Origin: a bacterium | GTDB lineage: Bacteria; Krumholzibacteriota; Krumholzibacteriia; LZORAL124-64-63 | Reading direction: 5' to 3' | NCBI GenBank assembly: GCA_018814885.1 | Contig: JAHIYU010000152.1 | Location: 1 to 52,189 of the forward strand | DNA length: 52,189 nucleotides | Shown here: piece by piece, positions 8,958 to 18,565 of the stretch | Numbering within the stretch: the stretch's first letter is position 1 | How the letters are laid out: the number at the start of each line of letters is the position of its first letter | The notes under the pieces: generated by a model | Database searches by the model: none | What the model was told of the DNA's origin: nothing | The model's input: only the letters and a program-made list of their open reading frames with translations | Made by a program: the position numbers and the translations under genes

Positions 8958-11900
8958 TCAGAATTCCGGGCCTATGCTGAAGTGGAACTCGGTCCGTCCC
9001 GCGTCGCGCAGGTCGGTGCGGCGGCCCCAGTCGAATTTCAGGGGGATGAAGCCGAGGCGGGTTCTTATACCAATTCCGTAGGCTCCACGCAAGTCCCTCA
9101 TGCCCCAGCGTCCCGTCGCGTCGTCGCCGAAGGGCCGGAAGCGGTCGGTCCAGGCCGCGCCGGCGTCGAAGAACAGCGTGGCGCCGATGGGGCCGAAGCC
9201 CCATCGCGTCGGCCAGCCGAAGATGAGCGCGTCCAGCAGGGGCAGACGGTACTCGAGGTTCATCAGGGCGATCTTCGGGCCCGCCAGATGCGAGATGTCC
9301 TGGTAATCGTAGAAGTCGTAGCCGCGCAGCGTGAACGGGCCACCCAGGACGAAGGCGCGCGCGTCGTCGCCGAAGCTGCCGGCGCCCATCAGGCGCAGGG
9401 CGAAGCTGTTGCGTCGCCAGGGCAGCCAGTAGTGCCGGTAGTCGAAGACGGCCGTCCGGCGCGAGAGCGTGTTCCCTCCCACCGGGAGCGAGGGCGCGAA
9501 CTGCACCAGCAGGCGACCGCCGGTCACCGGCCCGTAATCGCCGTAGAAGGCGCTGTCGTGCACGAAGGTCAGCATGGGTTGCAGCAGGCGGTACGTCCGC
9601 TTGTCGGCCTCGGCCAGGTAGATCCCGGTGGGATCGAGGCGGTAGCTGGTCTGCTCGGAGGCGAGGGCCTGCAATTCCAGGCTGACGCGCCGGAAGGTGC
9701 TGAAGGGGTAAGCGGCGAAGGCGTAGAGGCCGTAATTGCGCTCGCTGAAGAAGGTATCGTGGGGCAGGACCTCGCCCACGCTGGTCAGCACCGTGTTGTA
9801 GTAGTTCTTGTAGTGGAACAGTCCGGCGCCCAGATCGATCCGGCGCTTGAGGAAGGCGTAGGACGCGGCGAGATCGCTGTCGCTGAACGAGCCGTAGACG
9901 TTCACCAGGAAGGACATGCGGTGGTCGCCGAGCAGGTCGCTGAGATGGATCTCGTTGGCCATGGCCAGCCCGGCCTGGGGCGAGAAGAAGACGGCTCCTC
10001 CCTGCAGCGCGCCGCTCATGTCCACCGAGAAGCGCGGATGGTACTCTCGCACTTCCCCCACCACGTCCGGATCGCGTGTGGGCGGCGGTCCGCCGACACG
10101 CCCGGCCGACGCCGGCGGAGAGAGCGGGATCGGTGCGGGCCGGCTGCCGCCGGGCTCCCGCTGCGACCACTCACCGTAGACGTCGGCACAGTAGATGTCC
10201 CAGCCGCCCCGGTGGAAGGCCCCGAAGACGAGTCGGTCGGCACCCGGGGCGTAGCTGGGCTGTGAAACGCCGCCGGCGACGTTGGTCAAAACGCGCACCG
10301 AGTCGACGTGGGCACCGGACGGCGAGAGTTGCAGGGCCGCCAGGTTGTCTATGCCGCGTTCGTCGGCCACCACGCAGAGGGAACGCCCGCCGGTCCAGAC
10401 CGGGTCGCGCCAGGAGCCGGCACCGGGACGCAGGCTGCGGCGCTCGCCGCCGAAGGGATCCAGGAAAACCAGGTCGGAGGGTTGTTCGTGCCAAGCGGCG
10501 AGCGTGTCGTCATCCCCGCGGTAGCGGGCCCAGAGCAGCCGGCGCTCGCCGTCCGGATCTATCTCGAACTCGTAGATCACCTCCGCGCATGGATTGTGCG
10601 AGAAGGCGAGCAGGGCGCCGTCCGGCGACCAGGCCGGCGAAGCCTCGTCGCCGGCGTCGTCGGTGACGCGGATCAGGGCCGCCCCGCCGTCCAGTGCGCG
10701 CACGGCCAGGGGGCGCGTCACTCCCGGCGTCTCGCCGCGGCGGAGGTCCAGGAGGTAGAGGTCGGTGCGCCCGGCGATCGTGCCTACCAGCGCGATCCAG
10801 CGGCCGTCCGGCGACCAGGCCGGCGACGTGGCGCCGTCGAGCCCGAGACGCAGCGAGCGGGTCACCCGGCCCGAAGCCACGTCGATGGTGTGCAACGTCT
10901 CGGCGTTCCCGCTGCGGGCGACGAAGACCACCTCGCGGCCGTCGGGCGAGAAGCTGATGTCGCTCTGGAAGGCGCGCAGGCTCTCGAAACGATCCGCACG
11001 GTAGCCCTGGGCGAGGCGACGCAGCACCTTGCCGTCGAGTGCCGACATCAGGTAGAGGCTGACCAGCCCGTCGCGGTCGGAGAAGAAGGCGATGTGTTCC
11101 CCGTCCGGCGAGATGGCGGGCCGGTGATTGAAGCCGATCTTCTCCTCGACGTGATCGGTGAGTCGCCTCGCGGCCGTGTCGGGAGCCTCCAGATCGCCGT
11201 AGGCGGGCCAGTAGCGGCGGCGCATCTCGAGCTGGAACTCGCGGTCCAGATCCTCGCGGTCCAGGCCGAGAGAGTAGCTGACCGTCCGGTCCATGCTGCG
11301 CGAGCGCGCCAGGGTGCGCCACATCTCCACCAGCTTCTGCTCGTCGTACTGTTCCGAGATCATGCGCGCAGCAGCCTGGCCCTGCTTGTAGACCATGAAT
11401 CCGCCGACCTGCGAGAGGGGCCAGAGGTAGTCGTTGGTCGTGGCGTCGCGGATGTACATGTCCGCCTCGGCGTCCCAGCCGCTGCTGTACCACTCGGCCA
11501 CTCCTTCGGCGAACCACAGCGGTATGTTGAAGAAGGGCGAGCGTGGCATGGTGCGACGCGAACTGCCGAACACCATGTCGAACATGAAGACATGCACCAT
11601 CTCGTGACGGATCACGTGCACGAAATCGGCGTGCGACCCCGCGTAGGGCAGCACCATGCGGTTGCGCACCGGTTCGGTGAAACCGCCGGTGCCCTCCCCC
11701 AGCATCTCGTCGGAGATGTTGGTCTGGGCGAAGGCGGTGTGAGAGGCGTAGAGGATGAACGGAATCCGGGTCTCCAGCTCGTGGTCCAGACGGTCCGCAT
11801 ATTCCCGGTAGGTCCGTTCGGCGACGATGCTGGCGCGGACCGCGAGCTCCTCGGCGTCCGAGGCGTGCGTGATCTCGAAGTGGGGCGTGACCAGCACCCG

Positions 11901-12032
11901 CCAGTCCACGTTCCGGGTCTGGACCTTGTTGCGCCCGAAGTAGTAGGCGTCGGCGGCACCTGGCGCCAGGCAGACGGCTGCGGCGAGCATCGTCGCCGCC
12001 AGGATCCTGCGTAGGCGGTGTCGTCGATTCAT
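8958..12032 (-). CDS. Outer-membrane fusion: gluzincin-type peptidase, TolB-like propeller and BamA-type beta-barrel
   Basis: A 1024-residue exported protein (signal peptide ending near APGAADA, residue 29). Residues 40-300 resemble the peptidase-MA gluzincins, with HEMVH at 143-147 and a downstream Glu in WFAEG at 176 that fits the third zinc ligand. Residues 310-640 hold TolB/PD40 propeller blades (repeated SPDG-x4-F/W such as AISPDGEHIAF, SWSPDGR-like AWSPDGRWIAL). From about residue 700 the sequence is a bacterial surface antigen (Omp85/BamA) barrel, with GGPFTLRGYDFYD matching the conserved RGY lock motif, ending in aromatic F as barrels do. No POTRA domain is visible. AGGGG Shine-Dalgarno sequence overlaps the tamB stop, so it is co-translated with tamB. 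Likely a surface protease or assembly factor; substrate unknown. Confidence 0.8.
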   Translation of the reverse strand: MNRRHRLRRILAATMLAAAVCLAPGAADAYYFGRNKVQTRNVDWRVLVTPHFEITHASDAEELAVRASIVAERTYREYADRLDHELETRIPFILYASHTAFAQTNISDEMLGEGTGGFTEPVRNRMVLPYAGSHADFVHVIRHEMVHVFMFDMVFGSSRRTMPRSPFFNIPLWFAEGVAEWYSSGWDAEADMYIRDATTNDYLWPLSQVGGFMVYKQGQAAARMISEQYDEQKLVEMWRTLARSRSMDRTVSYSLGLDREDLDREFQLEMRRRYWPAYGDLEAPDTAARRLTDHVEEKIGFNHRPAISPDGEHIAFFSDRDGLVSLYLMSALDGKVLRRLAQGYRADRFESLRAFQSDISFSPDGREVVFVARSGNAETLHTIDVASGRVTRSLRLGLDGATSPAWSPDGRWIALVGTIAGRTDLYLLDLRRGETPGVTRPLAVRALDGGAALIRVTDDAGDEASPAWSPDGALLAFSHNPCAEVIYEFEIDPDGERRLLWARYRGDDDTLAAWHEQPSDLVFLDPFGGERRSLRPGAGSWRDPVWTGGRSLCVVADERGIDNLAALQLSPSGAHVDSVRVLTNVAGGVSQPSYAPGADRLVFGAFHRGGWDIYCADVYGEWSQREPGGSRPAPIPLSPPASAGRVGGPPPTRDPDVVGEVREYHPRFSVDMSGALQGGAVFFSPQAGLAMANEIHLSDLLGDHRMSFLVNVYGSFSDSDLAASYAFLKRRIDLGAGLFHYKNYYNTVLTSVGEVLPHDTFFSERNYGLYAFAAYPFSTFRRVSLELQALASEQTSYRLDPTGIYLAEADKRTYRLLQPMLTFVHDSAFYGDYGPVTGGRLLVQFAPSLPVGGNTLSRRTAVFDYRHYWLPWRRNSFALRLMGAGSFGDDARAFVLGGPFTLRGYDFYDYQDISHLAGPKIALMNLEYRLPLLDALIFGWPTRWGFGPIGATLFFDAGAAWTDRFRPFGDDATGRWGMRDLRGAYGIGIRTRLGFIPLKFDWGRRTDLRDAGRTEFHFSIGPEF

Positions 12033-12040
12033 GGGTCCCC

Positions 12041-15000
12041 TCAGTACTCGAAGCGGTACTTCATGTCGATGCTGTAGGTGGTGTTGCCGAGCGCCTCGTC
12101 CAGCCGCCGGCTGATCTCCGACTGCAACAGCAGGTGGTTGGTGATCTGGTACTCGACCAGCACCTCGCGGTCCTGGTCCGTCACGGCCTGGGCGAACTTG
12201 ACGTACAGGTCGCGCCCGATGTACTTGCCGACCCCGATCAGGGTCTGGGTCGTGCCGTCCTCGCGCACGCGCCCGCTCTCGATGTCGAAGGTGTCCACGA
12301 GATCGAGTTCGGCGGCCACCTCGCGCTCGAGCAGGTTGAAGCCGGCCGCCATGGTGCCCTGGCGGATGGCGGAGTTGGTCTGGGTGTCGGTGGCATGGGG
12401 GGACAGGCCCAGCAGCATGCGTTCGATGTTCGAGCGCGCATAGCCGCTCTCGGAGCTGAAGTCCACGACGGGGGTCATGGCCGAGCCGGTGACCTCGACC
12501 CAGATCTTCTCCAGGCGGCGCGTACCGCCGTCGCTCGCCGGCAGGCGGACGCTGGTCTCCGCGGTCATGTCTATCGTGGGGATCACCCCCACCTCCTGGC
12601 TGAAGTCCAGGTTTCCGCGGGTCACCTTGAAATCGTTGTTGAAGACGGGCAGGTGACCCCTGTCGATGGCCATGGTCCCGCGCAGGTACATGCCGTCCAG
12701 ATCGCGGACCAGTCTCACGTCGCCGCCCAGGTCCAGCTCCATGGTGCGGTTGACGATCCGGCCGCTGCTGCGCGGTGCGCGCAGGTTGAGATCCGCCAGC
12801 CAATCGGGCGCCACGGTGCCGACGCGGGGATCGCTCAGGGACGGCTGCTCGGAAAAATCGCCCACGTAGCGGGCCTCGATCACCTCGAGGTTACCCGTGA
12901 ACCTGGGCACGATGAGGCTGTCCGGACCGACCTTCACGCTGGTCAGCGCCACCTCGTCGCTGCGCACCAGGGCCCGCAATTCCGGGATCGACGCCACCAG
13001 GAAGCGGTCGGCGGAGAGCCGTACGTCGAATCCCTCTAGTTCGAGGCCGGCGAAGGTCATGGTGCCGCTGCCGGCCAGGACGCCGCGCTCGCCCTCGTGC
13101 CCGCGAATGTCCGTGAGGGTGAGGACGTCGCCCTGCCAGCTGCCGTCGCAGGATATGTCCCGGTAGACCTCGCTCAGGCCCCGTATGACGCACGAGGCGC
13201 CGCGCGCCTCGACGCTGCCTGAATAATAGGGATGCTCGGCCTTTCCCGAAACGACGAGATCCAGACCGCCCCGCCCCCCCGTCTCCACGAAGGCATTGCA
13301 GATGCGCGCCAGGTCCGTGAGGTCGGAGTCGCGCGGGATGCTCACACGCATGTAGAAGGGTCCGTCGAGGGGCGAGACCGGCTCGGTGTGCAGGTCCAGC
13401 TCCAGGGGGACCTCGATACGGCCGGTCAGGGCGAGGTTCCCCCGGTGGCCGCGCAGGCCGCCCAGGGTGAGCTGGCCATCGGCATAGCCCAACGACCCCC
13501 GCAGCTCGTCCAGATGCAGCCAGTGCACGTCGAACGGCGTGCTGGTGATCCCGCCCGCGATCACGGGCCGGTAGGTGGTGCCGCCGAGATCCAGGCTGCC
13601 GTCGAAGGTGCCCGCGATGCGGTCCAGGGACGGGATGCCGAACTGGTCGATGAACGCCCAGTCGCCGTCGGTGATGTCGAGATGCAGGACCAGTTCCGCC
13701 CCCGGCCAGAACTCCTCGGGGTCGACGCCGGAATGCGAGACGAGACCGGAGACCTCGACCCGGCCGAAGTCGCTGTGCAGATCGAGACTGCGGATGTCGA
13801 GGTTGTCGTCGTAGAAGAGGGCCGCGACGGTGAGGCTGTCGATCGTGGCCAGCGGCAGGACGCAGTCGTCGAGCCGGGCCTCGAGACCCAGGAGCGGCTC
13901 GTAGGGCGTGCCGCCGAGGGACAGGGTGGCGGTCAACTCGCCGTTCAGCGATGCGCCCGCGGTCAGGAAGGAGTTCACCAGGTCGAGATCGACATGGTCG
14001 AGGACGACCTCGCCGTCAAGGTTGTCGCCGGGCTCGTCCCAGACCGCGAAACCGTGCAGCGCCCCCCAGTCTGAGACCAGGGAAGCCTGCTCCAGCCTGA
14101 AGAAGCCGTCCCCCGTGCGGAAGCGGACGGCATCCGCCAGCTGCCAGCTGTTCCCCTCGAGCATGAACTCCAGCCGCGGCAGGTAATAGCTGGCGCCGTC
14201 GGGGCCGTACTCGACCTGGCCGCGGAAGCTGAGGGTCGTGTCTCCGTGCTGGGAGCGGAAGTGGTGCAGGACGGCAGCCTGCGAGGTCGCCACGCCTCCC
14301 GTCGTGAACGAGCCCAGCTCCACGCCCGCGCAGCGCAGCGAGCGCCCGGCCAGTTCCGCGGAGACCTCGGGCGCGCCCAGTATGTTCTCGACGGAGAGAT
14401 CCGCGCGGACGTCGTCGATGCGCACGGGGCCGATCTCGCAGGACGCGATGGCGGCCACGCCCTCGAAGTCGTAGACGGGATCCTGGCCGGACAAGGTGCC
14501 CGAGACCTGCAGGGCGCCCTGCAACGTCGGTACGGGCCACGCGCGGGGCAGGGTGGCGAGATCGCCGGCCAGGATCTCCAGGCGCCCCAGGAACGCGCCG
14601 CTGGTGTCCGCGTACCCGGTGAGATGGGCCGTCTGTGCGGCGTGCCGGAGTTCGAGGCTGTGGAACGTCACGCCGGCTCCGTCCCCCTCCAAGGAGACGT
14701 GCACCGAGTCGAAGGGGACCCCGGCCAGGTGCCCCTCGCGCAGCCAGCCGCTGACGCGCGTCTGGTCGGTCCCGTCGCGACGCCACAGGTTCAGCCAACC
14801 CCAGCCGTCCGTCTCGGGCAGTGCCAGGTCCGGCACCAGGCCGCGGGCGAGATCCACGTCGGAAACGTCCCCGCGCAGCTGGAAGGAGACGTCCCGCGCG
14901 TCGTGCAGATCGAACGTGCCGGAGCCGCTGAACCAGGCGCCGTTGATGCGTCCCTCGAGGCGATCCCACGCCAGCACGTCGTCCGCGAGCAGGCAGGTGC

Positions 15001-15898
15001 CCTGCATCCCTTCCAGATCATAACCCTCGAACTCGCCCTGGAAGGAGATGTCCAGCCACAGGGAATCCGCCCGGGTGGACAGCTGCATCCGCGTGCCGCC
15101 GGCGGCGCTGAAGCCGAGGGTCGTGTCGATGAGTTCCTCGATCTCGTAGGTGGAGATGCCATCGGCGGCGATTCTCAACGAGAGATCGCCGTCATGGGTG
15201 CGGTGGCCGGAGGCCGTCACGGCGTGGTCGTTGAGCACGAACGAGATGTGCCGGGCGTCGATGCGGCGGCTGTCCACGGTCAACAGGCCGCGCAGGTCGC
15301 GGATCATGCTGTCCCGGCTCTCCCAGCGGAGATCGCCCCGCTGGCAGACCAGCGTCAGGGACGTATCCGCCTTGACGGTGCCTCGCCACCGGACTCCGTC
15401 CAAGGTCTCCTCGATGCGTCCTTGGGGTCCCGAAACCGTCATGGACGAGCCGTACACGTCGAGATCGTCGATGCGGAACCGCGGCAAGGTGAAGGGGCTT
15501 CCGGGCCTTATCTTCGCGGCGGGCTCGGGAGCGCCGCCACGTCGGGCCCGGCAGTCGGCACCGCTCACGACGACGCGGCGCAGGCGGAGCGGGCTCTGCA
15601 GGAGTTCGGAGAAACGGTAGTCCACCGACAGGGTGTCGATGCCGACATCGACGGCGGCCCCCCGCTCGCCCTGCAGGGAGAGGGTGACGTCGTAGAGCTG
15701 CAGCCCGGTGAGCACGTTGCCGGAGAAGCTGCCGATCCTGAGGTCGCCTTCGCTGTCCCGCAGGAGATGGCGTGTGGCCAGGCGGGCGAAGTAGGGCGTG
15801 AGCAGTTCGGGGTGGGCCGCGATCCAAAAGACCGCGCCGGTCACCAGCCCCAGGGCCAGCAGCAGCGTCCATCTCTTCCTGCTCATGCGCAGTCGCAT
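12041..15898 (-). CDS. tamB: TamB-like translocation and assembly module protein (AsmA/DUF490 family)
   Basis: A 1285-residue inner-membrane-anchored periplasmic protein: one N-terminal helix (about residues 12-28), then long beta-strand-rich repeats typical of AsmA-like bridge proteins, and a C-terminal DUF490/TamB domain with the conserved GVGKYIGRDLYVKF and final aromatic FEY. Such proteins form a hydrophobic groove spanning the periplasm, for beta-barrel protein assembly and phospholipid transport. Its ATG overlaps the tamA stop (TGATG), so the two are translationally coupled. Similar in length to E. coli TamB (about 1260 residues). Confidence 0.88.
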   Translation of the reverse strand: MRLRMSRKRWTLLLALGLVTGAVFWIAAHPELLTPYFARLATRHLLRDSEGDLRIGSFSGNVLTGLQLYDVTLSLQGERGAAVDVGIDTLSVDYRFSELLQSPLRLRRVVVSGADCRARRGGAPEPAAKIRPGSPFTLPRFRIDDLDVYGSSMTVSGPQGRIEETLDGVRWRGTVKADTSLTLVCQRGDLRWESRDSMIRDLRGLLTVDSRRIDARHISFVLNDHAVTASGHRTHDGDLSLRIAADGISTYEIEELIDTTLGFSAAGGTRMQLSTRADSLWLDISFQGEFEGYDLEGMQGTCLLADDVLAWDRLEGRINGAWFSGSGTFDLHDARDVSFQLRGDVSDVDLARGLVPDLALPETDGWGWLNLWRRDGTDQTRVSGWLREGHLAGVPFDSVHVSLEGDGAGVTFHSLELRHAAQTAHLTGYADTSGAFLGRLEILAGDLATLPRAWPVPTLQGALQVSGTLSGQDPVYDFEGVAAIASCEIGPVRIDDVRADLSVENILGAPEVSAELAGRSLRCAGVELGSFTTGGVATSQAAVLHHFRSQHGDTTLSFRGQVEYGPDGASYYLPRLEFMLEGNSWQLADAVRFRTGDGFFRLEQASLVSDWGALHGFAVWDEPGDNLDGEVVLDHVDLDLVNSFLTAGASLNGELTATLSLGGTPYEPLLGLEARLDDCVLPLATIDSLTVAALFYDDNLDIRSLDLHSDFGRVEVSGLVSHSGVDPEEFWPGAELVLHLDITDGDWAFIDQFGIPSLDRIAGTFDGSLDLGGTTYRPVIAGGITSTPFDVHWLHLDELRGSLGYADGQLTLGGLRGHRGNLALTGRIEVPLELDLHTEPVSPLDGPFYMRVSIPRDSDLTDLARICNAFVETGGRGGLDLVVSGKAEHPYYSGSVEARGASCVIRGLSEVYRDISCDGSWQGDVLTLTDIRGHEGERGVLAGSGTMTFAGLELEGFDVRLSADRFLVASIPELRALVRSDEVALTSVKVGPDSLIVPRFTGNLEVIEARYVGDFSEQPSLSDPRVGTVAPDWLADLNLRAPRSSGRIVNRTMELDLGGDVRLVRDLDGMYLRGTMAIDRGHLPVFNNDFKVTRGNLDFSQEVGVIPTIDMTAETSVRLPASDGGTRRLEKIWVEVTGSAMTPVVDFSSESGYARSNIERMLLGLSPHATDTQTNSAIRQGTMAAGFNLLEREVAAELDLVDTFDIESGRVREDGTTQTLIGVGKYIGRDLYVKFAQAVTDQDREVLVEYQITNHLLLQSEISRRLDEALGNTTYSIDMKYRFEY

Positions 15899-18033
15899 CA
15901 GAACGGGAACCCCAGCGAAAAATGATAGATGGCCTTGTCCTCGATCTTGAAGTCCGATGCGTCATCGAACTCCGTGTTCGTGAGCCTCGCCCGTTTCAGG
16001 GGAAAGCCCACATCCAGGCGCACCGGCCCCACGGGTGTGTGGATGCGCACGCCGCAACCGACGCTGTATCGGTAGTCCCAGGTCCTGGTCGCGGAATCGT
16101 CGGCGGGATCGCGCGGGTGCGAGCGCCAGCGGAAACCGCGCAGCCGGATGTCCGACGCCCGCTCCCATACGTTGCCGCCGTCGACGAAGGCCACGCCGTC
16201 GACGCGCCACTGGCTGAATAGCGGCATGGGGAAGCGCCACTCCACGTTGGTAAGCAGCAGATAGTTTCCGCCGCGCGCCGGCTGATCGGACAGGGGGACG
16301 TCGCTGGCCAGCCGCAGGGAGTCGCGCACCGCCTGGTCCGTGATCTGGGGGCCCAGGCTGCGCTCCAGGTAGCCGCGCACGGTGGAGGCGCCCCCGGCGA
16401 AGAACCGCTCCTGGTAGGGCACGCCGTCGGCGCCCCGGTCCCGCGAACCGCCGTAGGGACGCACGGCGCCGGCGCTGACGCGCCAGGCCAGCACGCCGCC
16501 CAGCGGTGTCCCGTGGTAGGCGTGCAGGCCGGCGGCGATCTTCACGAAGGAATTGTCTCCGCCCAGGGGACCGCCGCCCACCTCCATCTGCATCGTGCGC
16601 AGAGTGCCGCGGTCCGGCCGCAGCGGGTTGTTGCGCCCCTCCTCGTAGAACGCCCAGCCGACCGACCGGGTGTCCGACGAGCGCAGTTCGCTGGCCTCGT
16701 AGGCTTCCCGCAGGGACTGCTTGGCGTCGGGGTGCAGGTTCGGATCGACTTCTTCCACACGCAGCTCGACGGTATTGATGACGTGGGGACCGCCCTGGAA
16801 ACGCGTCCCGAACGAGAAGCCCTGCGACTCCAGATTGAGGCCCGATTCCCCGCGCGTCTCCTTGGCCAGGAACAGGTTCGTGTCGAGCAGGAATCTGCCG
16901 AACAGGCGTGGGTAGGTGTGCAGGATGTCGTACCTGTAGTTCAGTTCGGGGTCGACGCGGTTTGCGGACAGGCGCTGGACGTCCTCGTAGTTGAGATAGT
17001 TGCGCGTGCGCAGGCGCAGACGCTGGCCTGTCCCGAACAGGTTGTTGTGGCCCCAGGCGGCCAGCAGTCGGATCCGCTCCCGGCTGCCCACGCCCAGGCC
17101 GAACTCGAAGAACGCGGGGCTGCGTTCGACGACCTGCACGAGCAGATCCGCCGTGGCGGCCGTGGTATCGGTATTGGCCGGTATGAAGCTCACGTCGCGG
17201 AAGAGCGCGGTCTCGAGCAACTGGCGCTGCGACCGTTCCACCGCGCTCCAGCGGAAGATGTCGCCCTCGCGCACCCGCAGCTCCCTGGTGATCAACTCCA
17301 GGCGGCTACGTCTCTGCCCCTCGACGGTGATCTGGCCGATGGTGTAGGCCGATCCCGCGTCGATGCTGTAGACGAGCAGGGCGTCCCGGCGCTCCTGCGT
17401 CGCGGCGTCCCGGACGGTCAGCGACGGCAGGATGGACACGTCGAGGTGGCCATGCTCCCAGAAGCGGGTCCGCATGAGATAGATGTCCGCCCCCAGGGCG
17501 TTGAGATCCGCGGGCGCCGGCACGCCGGGCCTGTAGCGGAGCCCTTTGGCCAGCTCGCCGTGGGCGAGGGAGAAACCGCCCTCGAAACGGACGTCGCTCA
17601 GGTAGGTGCGCGGGCCCTCCACGATGGAGATGTGGATCACGTCGCCGCGCCCCTCGGGATCGACGCCTACGGAATCCAGCCCCACCGAGACCTGATGGAA
17701 ACCCTGATGGCGGTAGTATCGCGAGAGCTGTTTCAGCTCCGCTTCGAGCAGGTGCGGCTGGTAGCGGGCCTTGCGGTCGGACAAGCCGATGATCATCAGC
17801 GGATGGAACCAGCGGGGCTCGCGGATCTTCATGAGGGCCTTGAGATCGTCGCCGGAGAAGGTCGTGTTGCCCCGTATGACGATCCTGTGGAGCAGGTGCT
17901 GCCCGAGGCCGTAGTCGAGTTCGCTGACGGCGCCGGCGGTGCGCGGCACCCCGCCGAGGCAGCAGAAAGCCGCGAGACCCACGAGGATCGCGCGTGCACC
18001 GAAGAGCTTCCGCTGTAGTTGTATCTTGTCCAT
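15898..18033 (-). CDS. tamA: TamA-like Omp85 outer-membrane assembly protein (POTRA domains plus barrel)
   Basis: A 711-residue Omp85 protein with a signal peptide (hydrophobic run 15-27). Three POTRA-like units can be seen, beginning near HRIVIRGNTTF, TYLSDVRFEGG and YTIGQITVEGQ, followed by a surface-antigen barrel with GASTVRGYLERSLG (RGY motif) and a terminal Phe (SLGFPF). Three POTRAs and the immediate tamB neighbour favour TamA over BamA. The location after rseP is where bamA often sits in other bacteria, so a BamA role cannot be excluded. ATG start has only a weak Shine-Dalgarno sequence. Confidence 0.82.
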   Translation of the reverse strand: MDKIQLQRKLFGARAILVGLAAFCCLGGVPRTAGAVSELDYGLGQHLLHRIVIRGNTTFSGDDLKALMKIREPRWFHPLMIIGLSDRKARYQPHLLEAELKQLSRYYRHQGFHQVSVGLDSVGVDPEGRGDVIHISIVEGPRTYLSDVRFEGGFSLAHGELAKGLRYRPGVPAPADLNALGADIYLMRTRFWEHGHLDVSILPSLTVRDAATQERRDALLVYSIDAGSAYTIGQITVEGQRRSRLELITRELRVREGDIFRWSAVERSQRQLLETALFRDVSFIPANTDTTAATADLLVQVVERSPAFFEFGLGVGSRERIRLLAAWGHNNLFGTGQRLRLRTRNYLNYEDVQRLSANRVDPELNYRYDILHTYPRLFGRFLLDTNLFLAKETRGESGLNLESQGFSFGTRFQGGPHVINTVELRVEEVDPNLHPDAKQSLREAYEASELRSSDTRSVGWAFYEEGRNNPLRPDRGTLRTMQMEVGGGPLGGDNSFVKIAAGLHAYHGTPLGGVLAWRVSAGAVRPYGGSRDRGADGVPYQERFFAGGASTVRGYLERSLGPQITDQAVRDSLRLASDVPLSDQPARGGNYLLLTNVEWRFPMPLFSQWRVDGVAFVDGGNVWERASDIRLRGFRWRSHPRDPADDSATRTWDYRYSVGCGVRIHTPVGPVRLDVGFPLKRARLTNTEFDDASDFKIEDKAIYHFSLGFPF

Positions 18034-18113
18034 CTCGCGACTAGAGTGTAGGAACTACTTGTGATCCGATCCGTTCCCTGCCTCGTTCCCGGCAGCATAT
18101 CACGGAGAAGCAG

Positions 18114-18551
18114 ATGTCCGTCAGCATGAAAACCCCGTTGCGTCGCACCCTGACCTTGACGGCCTGGCTCGTGCCCGCGCTCCTGCTCGTCGGCTGCCGT
18201 GATGCGCAGCACCCCCTGCGCCTGGCCGATCTCACGCCGGCGGAGGAAATGTACATCACGCGTTTCGTGACCCTGGAGCGGGCCAGAGCGGTCGCGCTCG
18301 TCGATCGTGAGGCGGGCGACGCCCTGCTGGACTCGCTGGCGGCGTCCTGGGGAGACAGCTCGCTGGTCGAGACCCGGGCGGCCCTGCCCGTCGACGCGAG
18401 CCGCCTGGAGAAGATCCACACGCTGCTGGCGACGATCCTGGACGCGGAGGAGGACTCCCTGCTCGCGGCGCCCGAGGCTCGGCGCCTGCACGTACCCGTG
18501 CCCGACCCGCCGCCCGCGGCGCTCCCTGCGGACGCGTCCGCAGGGGAGTGA
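18114..18551 (+). CDS. Small predicted lipoprotein of unknown function
   Basis: A 145-residue protein with a lipoprotein signal peptide: positive N-terminus (MKTPLRR from residue 5), hydrophobic core and lipobox LLVGC with Cys near residue 26. The mature part is largely helical and acidic, with a Pro/Ala-rich tail. GGAG precedes the ATG at 18114. It is one of only three plus-strand genes and is divergent from tamA (80 bp apart) and convergent with rseP (14 bp apart). I do not recognise a family. Membrane association is well supported; function is not. Confidence 0.7.
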   Translation: MSVSMKTPLRRTLTLTAWLVPALLLVGCRDAQHPLRLADLTPAEEMYITRFVTLERARAVALVDREAGDALLDSLAASWGDSSLVETRAALPVDASRLEKIHTLLATILDAEEDSLLAAPEARRLHVPVPDPPPAALPADASAGE

Positions 18552-18565
18552 GGATCGCACCCGGG

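Noticed and set aside
15898..18033. Calling this gene bamA
   Set aside because: Only three POTRA-like units are seen and tamB follows directly, which fits TamA; not excluded without finding bamA elsewhere.
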